From positions 10,375-24,822 of the forward strand of contig DLLB01000076.1 in NCBI GenBank assembly GCA_002477905.1: 14,448 nucleotides of DNA, in the 5' to 3' direction. A program made the position numbers and the translations under genes. Positions 1 to 8,300 of the stretch are shown in pieces; position 1 is the stretch's first letter; each line of letters opens with the position of its first letter. Source of the stretch: Clostridiales bacterium UBA7573 (GTDB taxonomy: Bacteria > Bacillota > Clostridia > Oscillospirales > CAG-272). The notes under the pieces were generated by a model. That model worked only from the letters and a program-made list of their open reading frames with translations, was not told where the DNA came from and searched no databases.

Positions 1-1142
1 TAGAAAAGCTTAACGAACAGGGCTTTGTAATGCTCGGCAAGCTCAACATGGACGAATTTGCCATGGGCTCTACGACGGAAACTTCTTATTATGGTGCAAC
101 CAAAAATCCGTGGAATCAGAGCAAGGTTCCCGGTGGATCTTCCGGCGGTGCTGCTGCGGCAGTGGCTGCTAATATGGCAGTTTGCGCGCTTGGTTCTGAT
201 ACAGGCGGTAGTATTCGTCAACCGGCTTCTTACTGTGGCGTAACCGGACTAAAACCAACCTACGGCACGGTATCTCGATACGGATTGATTGCATATGCGT
301 CCTCCTTGGATCAAATCGGACCACTTGCAAAAGATGTACGCGATTGCGCGGCAATTCTGGATTGCATATGCGGGAGCGATCCCTACGACGGCACCTCTTT
401 GCATTTGCCGAAAGCCGAATACGCGGCGAACCTTTCCAAGGATATTAAGGGTATGCGTGTAGCGCTTCCTGTCCAATGCTTTGAAAAAGGGCTGAGTGAA
501 GACGTGAAAAGCCGTGTGCTTGCGGTTGCGCAGAATCTGAAAGAACAGGGAGCGATTGTGGAAGAAGTACCGCTTCCGTTCTTGGATTATGTTATTCCCA
601 CCTATTATATTATCGCTGCGGCGGAAGCCAGCTCCAACCTTTCCCGGTTTGATGGTGTCAAATATGGATTCCGTGCAAAAGATTATGATGGATTAACGGA
701 GATGTATTCCGCAACCAGAAGCGAAGGATTTGGCGCGGAAGTGAAAAAACGGATTTTGTTGGGGACGTTCGTCTTATCTTCCGGTTATTATGATGCTTAC
801 TATCGCAAAGCGTTGCAGGTTAAGGCGTTTATCAAACAACACTTTGATCAGATTTTTGAGAAATATGACGCGATTTTGAGTCCGGTTGCTCCCACCACCG
901 CGCCAAAACTTGGAGAGAGCCTTGCCGATCCGCTGAAAATGTATCTGTCGGATGTGTATACCGTTTCCGTCAATCTTGCCGGGTTGCCCGGACTGTCTGT
1001 TCCTTGCGGATTTGATCGGGATGGAATGCCGGTTGGCGCACAACTGATTGGCGCAGCATTGGGAGAGCAGAAGATTCTGAATCTTGGCTATGCTTATCAG
1101 AGTACGACTGATTTTCATACCATGTTTCCGGAGGTGAAATAA
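1..1142 (+). CDS. gatA: Asp-tRNA(Asn)/Glu-tRNA(Gln) amidotransferase subunit A, 5'-truncated
   Basis: This is the amidase subunit of GatCAB, which releases ammonia from glutamine for amidation of mischarged tRNA in the cytoplasm. The frame is open from position 3 to the stop at 1140-1142 (379 visible codons) and the window edge cuts the gene. The ATG at 30 is internal, because the upstream codons encode a family-like EKLNEQGFV. Visible hallmarks are NMDEFAMGS, the Ser-rich loop VPGGSSGG, and the nucleophile segment GSDTGGSIRQPAS of the Ser-cisSer-Lys amidase signature. The catalytic Lys lies in the missing part: the family is about 485 residues, so roughly 105 are absent. The stop is immediately followed by the gatB ATG, and the gatB Shine-Dalgarno (GGAGGTG, 1129-1135) lies inside gatA. 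Identification is secure. Confidence 0.96.
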   Translation, partial: EKLNEQGFVMLGKLNMDEFAMGSTTETSYYGATKNPWNQSKVPGGSSGGAAAAVAANMAVCALGSDTGGSIRQPASYCGVTGLKPTYGTVSRYGLIAYASSLDQIGPLAKDVRDCAAILDCICGSDPYDGTSLHLPKAEYAANLSKDIKGMRVALPVQCFEKGLSEDVKSRVLAVAQNLKEQGAIVEEVPLPFLDYVIPTYYIIAAAEASSNLSRFDGVKYGFRAKDYDGLTEMYSATRSEGFGAEVKKRILLGTFVLSSGYYDAYYRKALQVKAFIKQHFDQIFEKYDAILSPVAPTTAPKLGESLADPLKMYLSDVYTVSVNLAGLPGLSVPCGFDRDGMPVGAQLIGAALGEQKILNLGYAYQSTTDFHTMFPEVK

Positions 1143-2588
1143 ATGAACTGGGAACTTGTCATGGGGTTGGAAGTCCATGTGGAACTTGCAACCAAATCCA
1201 AAATTTTTTGCTCCTGCACCACACAGTTTGGTGGAGAACCTAACACACATTGTTGTCCGGTGTGTACCGGTATGCCGGGGACACTTCCTGTGCTGAACCG
1301 AAAAGTGTTGGAATATGCCGTAAAGGCAGGAATTGCTTTAAATTGTGAAATTGCGAATTATCATAAATTTGATCGGAAGAATTATTTTTATCCGGACTTG
1401 CCGAAAGCCTATCAGATTTCACAGCTTTATTTACCGTTCGCGCAAAACGGGCATGTGGATATTGTAACTCGCAGCGGGAAATCCGCGACCATTCGTATTC
1501 ACGAGATTCATATGGAAGAAGATGCCGGAAAGTTGATTCACTCCCCGTTTGGAGATGCGACTTTCCCGGACTACAACCGTTGCGGCGTACCGTTGATTGA
1601 AATTGTATCCGAGCCGGATTTCCGTTCCGCGGAAGAAGTTGTGGCATATTTGGAAAAGTTGAAGTCCACGTTTGAATATCTTGGCATTTCCGACTGTAAG
1701 ATGCAGGAAGGTTCTATGCGTGCGGATGTCAACCTTTCCGTCAGAGAAGTGGGAGCGGAGAAATTCGGTACCCGTACCGAAATGAAAAACCTGAACTCTT
1801 TTAAAGCAATTGAACGTGCGATTGCGTTTGAAGCAAAACGGCAGATCGGTGTTTTGGAGAGCGGCGGGAAAGTCATTCAGGAAACGCGCCGGTGGGACGA
1901 TAACAAAGGCAAAAGTTTTGCAATGCGTTCCAAGGAAAATGCGCAGGATTACCGTTACTTCCCCGAACCGGATATTCCGCCGATTCGCATGGAGGACGCG
2001 GAAATTGACGCGTTGCGGAAAGCACAGCCGGAATTTGCAAACGAAAAAGCCGCACGTTATGTCAAAGATTTTGGACTCAGCACGGAGGATGCCGCGCAAA
2101 TTACCGCCAAAAAAGAGTTGGCGGCATTATTTGAAAAAACAGTGGAGCTTTGCCAACAACCCAAAGAGATTGCGGTTTGGATGCTGGGCGAACTCATGTA
2201 TTTGATGAAAGAAGAAAAAGTAGAGGCAGAACAACTGCATTTGGAAGCCTCCACTTTTGCAGATTTCGTAAAGATGATTACCGACGGGCGGATCAACCGT
2301 ACCAAAGGACGGGATGTATTTGAAGCATTCTTCCATGCCAACGGCGCGTTTGATGTGGAAGATTATGTGAAAACGCATCAGCTGGAACAGGTGCAGGATG
2401 ATGCATTGCTTGCACAGACGGTTCGGAATGTGATCGCGGATAATCCCAAAACGGTTGCGGAATACTTGGGCGGAAAAACGAAAGTATTCGGTTTCTTTGT
2501 AGGGCAGACGATGAAAGCTTTGGGTGGAAAAGCGAAACCGGAAATCATCAATCAGATCGTGACCGAAGAACTGGAAAAAATGAAATAA
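1143..2588 (+). CDS. gatB: Asp-tRNA(Asn)/Glu-tRNA(Gln) amidotransferase subunit B
   Basis: GatB is the tRNA-binding kinase subunit of GatCAB. It activates the misacylated Asp or Glu on tRNA with ATP and transfers ammonia from GatA. The 481 residues match the usual family length. The N-terminus has the family signature MGLEVHVEL, then a Cys cluster (FCSC around residues 22-25 and CCPVC around 37-41) that binds zinc in bacterial GatB. HEIHMEEDAGKL and RKNYFYPDLPK are further core motifs. The C-terminal part (about 330-481) is the helical, YqeY-like tail that recognises the tRNA elbow, ending VTEELEKMK. The start codon follows the gatA stop with no gap, and TAA overlaps a downstream ATG (TAATG at 2586-2590), so translation is probably coupled along the operon. 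Confidence 0.97.
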   Translation: MNWELVMGLEVHVELATKSKIFCSCTTQFGGEPNTHCCPVCTGMPGTLPVLNRKVLEYAVKAGIALNCEIANYHKFDRKNYFYPDLPKAYQISQLYLPFAQNGHVDIVTRSGKSATIRIHEIHMEEDAGKLIHSPFGDATFPDYNRCGVPLIEIVSEPDFRSAEEVVAYLEKLKSTFEYLGISDCKMQEGSMRADVNLSVREVGAEKFGTRTEMKNLNSFKAIERAIAFEAKRQIGVLESGGKVIQETRRWDDNKGKSFAMRSKENAQDYRYFPEPDIPPIRMEDAEIDALRKAQPEFANEKAARYVKDFGLSTEDAAQITAKKELAALFEKTVELCQQPKEIAVWMLGELMYLMKEEKVEAEQLHLEASTFADFVKMITDGRINRTKGRDVFEAFFHANGAFDVEDYVKTHQLEQVQDDALLAQTVRNVIADNPKTVAEYLGGKTKVFGFFVGQTMKALGGKAKPEIINQIVTEELEKMK

Positions 2589-2608
2589 TGCTTGGAAAGG
2601 AAGCAAGA

Positions 2609-3973
2609 ATGATGGAATATGTAAACTATAATAAACTCCAAGACGAACGGGACATTCAGTTTGTCATCGACCGCTTCAAGGCAGGTACGCTCAAAGACGG
2701 GGAAAAAGTGACGCTCAAGGGCGTGGTACACCGGATCAAAGATATGAGCGGCTTTGCATTTGTCAATATTCGTTCTCCGCGCATTGTATTCCAATGCGTG
2801 TGGGAAGCGGACAAATCCAAAATCGACATCAAAGATTTCAAGCCGGAAGATTTTGTGATCCTGGAAGGCACGGTTGTATTTGAAGAACGGAGCAGAATCG
2901 GTTTTGATGTTCGCATTGACGATATGCAAAAAGTTGGCGGCGGTGTGGAACCGTTGCCGATTGAGATCAGCAACGACCGGAAAGTTGCAAAATTGCAACT
3001 GAATACCTTGTTGGATAACCGTATTATTACGTTGCGCAATCCGCGCGTCCGTGCGATTATGCGGATCGCAGACGGTGTGATGTATGCGTTCCGTACATTT
3101 TTGCGGCAGGAAGGCTTTACAGAATTTGTTCCGCCGAAGCTGGTACAGGCTGGTGCCGAGGGCGGTGCAGATATGTTTGAAGTGGATTATTTCGGAGAAA
3201 AGGCATATCTCAACCAAAGTCCGCAGATGTATAAACAGGCAATGGTCGCCGTGTTCAATCGTGTTTATACTGTCGGACCGGTATTCCGCGGGGAAAAGCA
3301 CAGCACCAACCGCCATATCAACGAATTCCAGGGATTAGATCTTGAAATGGGCTTCATTGACTCCTTTGAAGATCTGATGGAAATCGAAGCGCGGCTGTTC
3401 CGGTATATGTTCCGGCTGTTGAATGAGGAATATGCATACGAACTGGATTTGGTGCTTGGTAAAGACCGTCGTTTGCCGGAATTGACCGACTTCCCGAAGA
3501 TTCGGTTTGCGGAAGTAAAAGAGATGTATGCCAAAGCGCATAATACCACGGTGACAGATCCGACAGATTTGGATCCGGATGAAGAAAAGTGGATCGGGCA
3601 GCATTTCCTTGAGAATTATAACGCGCCCATCGTGTTTATCACGCATTATCCGTCCAAAAAGCGTCCGTTCTATGCGATGGACGATCCGGAAGATCCCCGT
3701 TATACGCTCAGCTATGATATGCTGTTGTACGGGCTGGAAGTTACAACCGGCGGTCAACGGATTCATGATTATCATATGCAGGTGGAAAAGATGAAAAAGC
3801 GCGGCATGAATATTGCCGATTTTGAAGATTACCTCACCATGCATAAATATGGTATGCCTCCGCACGGCGGATTCGGACTTGGTATGGAGCGAATCGTGGA
3901 AAAACTTATGGAACTGGAGAATATCCGCGAAGCGACTGCGTTCCCGCGTGATCGGGATCGCCTGCGTCCTTAA
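2609..3973 (+). CDS. aspS: Archaeal-type aspartyl-tRNA synthetase, probably non-discriminating (aspartate--tRNA(Asn/Asp) ligase)
   Basis: A class II synthetase that charges aspartate onto tRNA. It has an N-terminal OB-fold anticodon domain (about residues 30-115) and a catalytic domain with motif 2 near residue 225 (FRGEKHSTNRHINE) and motif 3 near 418-430 (GFGLGMERIVEKL). It ends FPRDRDRLRP, the archaeal/eukaryal-type terminus. It lacks the large insertion of bacterial-type AspRS, and about 454 residues fits the archaeal type. The OB-fold segment VVHRIKDM has His where discriminating archaeal enzymes typically have Trp, a mark of non-discriminating enzymes. Position next to gatAB implies the role of making Asp-tRNA(Asn) for amidation. 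I chose the ATG at 2609 (2612 is equally possible) because AGGAAG at 2598-2603 is well spaced. An in-frame ATG at 2588 overlaps the gatB stop and has a weaker Shine-Dalgarno. AsnRS is the main alternative, but the C-terminus and context favour AspRS. Confidence 0.9.
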   Translation: MMEYVNYNKLQDERDIQFVIDRFKAGTLKDGEKVTLKGVVHRIKDMSGFAFVNIRSPRIVFQCVWEADKSKIDIKDFKPEDFVILEGTVVFEERSRIGFDVRIDDMQKVGGGVEPLPIEISNDRKVAKLQLNTLLDNRIITLRNPRVRAIMRIADGVMYAFRTFLRQEGFTEFVPPKLVQAGAEGGADMFEVDYFGEKAYLNQSPQMYKQAMVAVFNRVYTVGPVFRGEKHSTNRHINEFQGLDLEMGFIDSFEDLMEIEARLFRYMFRLLNEEYAYELDLVLGKDRRLPELTDFPKIRFAEVKEMYAKAHNTTVTDPTDLDPDEEKWIGQHFLENYNAPIVFITHYPSKKRPFYAMDDPEDPRYTLSYDMLLYGLEVTTGGQRIHDYHMQVEKMKKRGMNIADFEDYLTMHKYGMPPHGGFGLGMERIVEKLMELENIREATAFPRDRDRLRP

Positions 3974-3999
3974 AGTTTGAATCAGAGGGGAGTAAAGTC

Positions 4000-5265
4000 A
4001 TGGAATCTATCGAATATCGGAAGAGCATACCGCACCGCGGTGACTATGATCTGATCGTGGCAGGCGGCGGTGTGGCAGGCGTTGCCGCGGCAGTATCCGC
4101 GGCAAGAAGCGGCTTGAAAGTATTACTACTGGAAAAAACCATTGCCCTCGGCGGACTTGCTACCATTGGCTTGATCAATCTCTTTGTACCGATGTGCAAC
4201 GGCAGAGGAACGCAGATCATCAAAGGGATGGCGGAAGAATTGCTTCGCTTGTCGATTCGTTACGGATATGACACCATTCCGCAGTGTTGGAACGACGGCA
4301 CACAAGGTATCGGAAAACCGCGCTATGTAACGCGTTATTCGGCTCCAATTTTCTCTCTTGCCTTGACAGAATGGGTGACGCAAGCCGGCGTGGAGATCCT
4401 GTATGATACGCAATTGGTGGATGTTGTGATGGAGCAGAAACACTGCCGTGGTGTGGTTGTGGAAAACAAATCCGGTTTATCGTATTATACGGCGGCATTC
4501 TTTGCGGATATGACCGGCGATGCGGATTTGCTGTACCGTGCAGGGATTCCCACTGTGCAAGGCGGAAACTATCATACCTATTGTGCGTTCGGCGCAACGC
4601 TTGCATCCTGCGAAGCAACAGGAAAAGAAAAAAACTTTGCCAAATTAACTTCCTACAAATCCGGCGGCTTTTCCAATCTTTACGGCGGCGGACATCCGGA
4701 AGGCAAGCCGCTGTGGAGCGGCACGGACGGCGCAGAGGTTTCCCGTTATGTGGTGGAAAATCATCTGGAATTATTAGAGCGTATCCGCAAGGATGCCCGC
4801 TCGGAACGGGACATTTTGCAACTGCCGACTATGCCGCAATTCCGCACGACACGGCATATTGATGGAGATGCGACCTTCACCGTGGACAGTGCCTATCAGC
4901 ATTGTGCAAATTCCATTGCGGCGATCTGCGACTTTGATCGTGTAGGATATCTGTATGAAGTCCCTTATGGAACGCTTGTAAAAAGCGGATATGACAACGT
5001 AATAACCGCCGGTCGCTCTGCCTCTGCAACGGGGTATGGTTGGGATGTTTTACGTGTGATTCCGCCTGCGATCATCACTGGACAGGCGGCGGGACTTGCC
5101 TGTGCGCTTGCCCGAAAAACGAAAAGCGGCATTGATCGAATTGATGTACCCACTCTGCAAAAACAGTTGGAGGCGCAAAATGTCATGGTGCATTTTGACG
5201 ACGCATGGATTCCACCGGAAGCGGAGAGTCAAAATGTTTCCGGCAATGACATCGGACATTTTTAA
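4000..5265 (+). CDS. FAD-dependent oxidoreductase (FAD_oxidored-like family), substrate unknown
   Basis: A 421-residue soluble flavoprotein with no signal peptide. The N-terminal Rossmann dinucleotide motif is AGGGVAGVAAAVSA (Gly22, Gly24, Gly27), with the ribose-binding acid Glu45 at the end of the second strand (KVLLLEK). LGGLATIGLINLF follows, as is typical of the family. The C-terminal FAD-binding segment (about 335-375) carries AGRSASATGYGWDVLRVIP and TGQAAGLACALA. The family includes flavin oxidoreductases often found in anaerobes and carbohydrate loci, but I cannot name the substrate. The start has a strong Shine-Dalgarno (GAGGGGAG, 3985-3992). It lies 26 bp after aspS with no terminator between them, and a terminator follows its stop, so it is probably the last gene of the gat-aspS transcript. 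Confidence 0.85.
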   Translation: MESIEYRKSIPHRGDYDLIVAGGGVAGVAAAVSAARSGLKVLLLEKTIALGGLATIGLINLFVPMCNGRGTQIIKGMAEELLRLSIRYGYDTIPQCWNDGTQGIGKPRYVTRYSAPIFSLALTEWVTQAGVEILYDTQLVDVVMEQKHCRGVVVENKSGLSYYTAAFFADMTGDADLLYRAGIPTVQGGNYHTYCAFGATLASCEATGKEKNFAKLTSYKSGGFSNLYGGGHPEGKPLWSGTDGAEVSRYVVENHLELLERIRKDARSERDILQLPTMPQFRTTRHIDGDATFTVDSAYQHCANSIAAICDFDRVGYLYEVPYGTLVKSGYDNVITAGRSASATGYGWDVLRVIPPAIITGQAAGLACALARKTKSGIDRIDVPTLQKQLEAQNVMVHFDDAWIPPEAESQNVSGNDIGHF

Positions 5266-5273
5266 ACACAAAG

Positions 5274-5309
5274 AACCGGAACCCCCAAGTGGGTTCTGGT
5301 TTTTTTTTT
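5274..5309 (+). terminator. Intrinsic terminator of the gat-aspS-oxidoreductase operon
   Basis: Arms 5274-5284 and 5291-5301 pair as an 11-bp stem with one G-U, around a 6-nt loop (CCAAGT). An uninterrupted T run follows to 5309. It begins 9 bp after the oxidoreductase stop codon. Confidence 0.93.
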
Positions 5310-5326
5310 AGTTATGGGAAATTTTG

Positions 5327-5355
5327 TTGACATTTTGGGCTTTTTGTGATAGAAT
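5327..5355 (+). promoter_or_regulatory. SigA-type extended -10 promoter of the LRR lipoprotein gene
   Basis: The -35 TTGACA (5327-5332) and -10 TAGAAT (5350-5355) are separated by 17 bp, with a TGA extension directly before the -10. Predicted initiation is near 5362, giving a 5' leader of about 25 nt that contains GGGAGGA (5376-5382) before the ATG at 5387. No operator-like repeat is visible, so strong, largely constitutive expression is plausible. Confidence 0.85.
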
Positions 5356-5386
5356 GTCGTTATAAATCGAACTTTGGGAGGAAACT

Positions 5387-8300
5387 ATGAAGCGAAGAAC
5401 TGTTTTATCGATTCTATTGGCATTGGTACTGGTCTGCATGGGGATTTTATCTTCCTGCGGATCACAAGAGGGAACGCCGGTCGGAACGTCCCAAACGGAA
5501 GCGTCCGGAAAACCGGACGAAAAGTCAGACACAGCAGGAACGCCCAGTTTAACGTATGAATTGTTGTCTGACGGTACTTATGGGGTTGGGGCGAAAAAAG
5601 GAACAGTAAAGCTTCTAAGTGAAATTGTCATTCCCGTCGAGTATCAGGGAAAACCCGTCACACAGATACTGGACCAAGGATTTTATGAATGTGCGAATTT
5701 GACGAGTGTTACACTTCCGGAAAGCATAATAAGCATTGGATATTATGGTTTCTTTGGATGTAGCAAACTAACGAGTATTACGATCCCATCCAGTGTGATG
5801 AATATCGGCTTGTGTGCATTTGACAATTGTGGAAAATTATATAAACAGGAAAATTATCAAGAGGAATATGGTGTAGAGTACCTAGATAATTGGGCAATTG
5901 AATGTGATTCTTCCGTTACGAACGTAAAACTACGAAAAAACACCAAGGGAATTGCCGGAGGTGCATTCTCTAACTGCAAGAATTTAACAAAAATAACCAT
6001 TCAGCCAAACTTGATTAGTATCGGAGACAGTGCATTTTCGGGTTGCAGCAGCTTGACAAGTATCGCGGTTCCATCAAGTGTTACAAGTATCGGAAGCTCT
6101 GCATTTGATGGATGCAGTAGTTTAACAAATATCACGCTTCCCGAAAGTGTGACAAACATTGGAGATGGTGCATTCTTTGGATGCGATAATTTGATTTTTC
6201 AAAAGGAAAATGGAATATCATATTTAGAAAATTGGGCGATTGCATGTGAGGATTCCATTACGACCGTAGAACTCCGAGAAAGCACCAAAGGAATCGCTGC
6301 AGGTGCGTTCTCAAACTGTGATGATTTAACAAGGATTACAATTCCATCCGATGTGACAAACATCGGAACCGGTATATTCGCCGATTGCAGTAGTCTTACA
6401 AAGATTCTGGTTGCAGATGATAATACAGTCTTCCATGCCGCAGGGAACTGTTTGATTGCAACGGAAAGTAAAACGCTGATTGCGGGGTGCAATAGCAGTG
6501 TTATTCCGAACGATGGGAGTGTCACGCATATTGGGGATTATGCATTTGCTAGATGCAGAAGTCTGACAAGTATTACAATCCCACAGGGTGTGATCCTTAT
6601 CGGACAGCAGGCTTTTTTCGAATGCAGCAGTTTAACAAGTATTACGCTTTCGCAGGGTGTTACAAGTATCGGACAACAGGCATTTGTCGAATGTAGCAGT
6701 TTAACAAGTATTACGCTTCCGCAGGGTGTCACAAATATCGGGAGGTATGCATTTTTCGAATGCAGTCGGTTAACGGATATTACGCTTCCGTCCAGTGTGA
6801 CCAGCATTGGAGAAGGTGCGTTTTACAAATGTGGTCATTTAGAGAGTGTTGTAATTCCACAGGGTGTCACAAGTATTGGGGATATGACATTTCAATTTTG
6901 CGATAATTTAACGAGTGTTACAATCCCCGAGGGGGTAACCAACATTGGAATGCAGGCATTTTTGGAGTGCAGTCGATTAACGGATATTGTGCTTCCATCC
7001 AGTGTAACGAGTATCGGAAACAGTGCATTCTCCGGATGCAGTAGCCTGACAAGTATCACGCTTCCGAAAAGCGTGACCAGTTTCGGAGACAATGTATTTT
7101 TCAGATGCAAAAGTCTGACAAGTCTTGCGCTTCCACAAGGTGTGACGCATATTGAAAAGCGTGAATTTTATGGATTCGACAAGCTGATAAGTATCACGCT
7201 CCCGGAAAGCGTAACCAGTATCGGGGACGGTGCATTCTCCGAATGCAGTAGCCTGACAAGCATCACGCTTCCGAAAAGCGTGACCAGTTTCGGAACCTAT
7301 GTATTTTCCGGATGCAGTAATCTGACAAGTCTTGCACTTCCACAAGGTGTGACGTGCATTGAAAATTATGCATTTCGTGAATACAGGAATTTGACAAGTA
7401 TCATAATCCCATCCAGTGTGACGAGTATCGGAAACAGTGCATTCTACGGATGTAGCAATTTAACAAGTGTTACAATTATGCAAGGTGTCACCAGTATCGG
7501 GGACGATGCATTCCGTGGATGTAGCAGTTTAACAAGTCTTACAATCCCACAAGGTGTGACAAGTATCGGAAACAGTGCATTCTGCGGATGTAGCGGTTTA
7601 ACGAGTATTACGCTTTCGCAAGGTTTGACAAGCATTGGGGACGCTGCGTTTTACAAATGTGATCGTTTAACGAGTATTGTAATCCCGCAGGGTGTCACGA
7701 GCATCGGAGACATGACATTCCAATTTTGTAGTAATTTAACGAGTGTTACAATCCCCGAGGGGGTAACCAATATTGGAATGCAGGCATTTTATGAGTGTAG
7801 TCGATTAACGGATATGGTGCTTCCATCCAGTGTAACAAGTATCGGGCGGCAGGCATTTTCCAAATGCAGTGGTTTAACGAGTGTTACGCTTTCGCAAGGT
7901 GTCACAAGCATAGGATACGGTGCATTTTTTAGATGCGAAAGTTTAAGGAATATTACGCTCCCATCCAGTGTGACAAGCATCGGGGATAATGCATTCTATC
8001 ATTGCAACAGTTTGACAAATATCACGATTCCGGAAAGTGTGACCAGTATTGGAGAAAGTACATTTTCCGAATGCAGTAGTCTGACAAGTATTGTACTTCC
8101 GCAAGGCATCACAAGTATCGGCGACAGTGCATTTTCCGGATGTAGCAAACTGACAAGCATTGTGCTTCCGCAAGGTGTCACAAGTATCGGCGATAGTGCA
8201 TTTTTCAGATGCAGCAGGCTGACAAGTATTGTGTTTCCGAAAGGCGTAACCAGTATTGGCGGTAATGTATTCAAATGGTGCAGTAGCCTTACCAGTATTC

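Noticed and set aside
2588..2608. Upstream ATG for aspS overlapping the gatB stop
   Set aside because: TAATG coupling is possible, but AGGAAG at 2598-2603 suits the ATG at 2609 or 2612 better, and the extra residues add nothing conserved.
1431..3316. Antisense open frames of 222 and 254 codons over gatB and aspS
   Set aside because: They lie opposite well-conserved genes, have low-complexity content rich in Phe, His and Arg, and lack promoters or family motifs. They are shadows of the coding strand.
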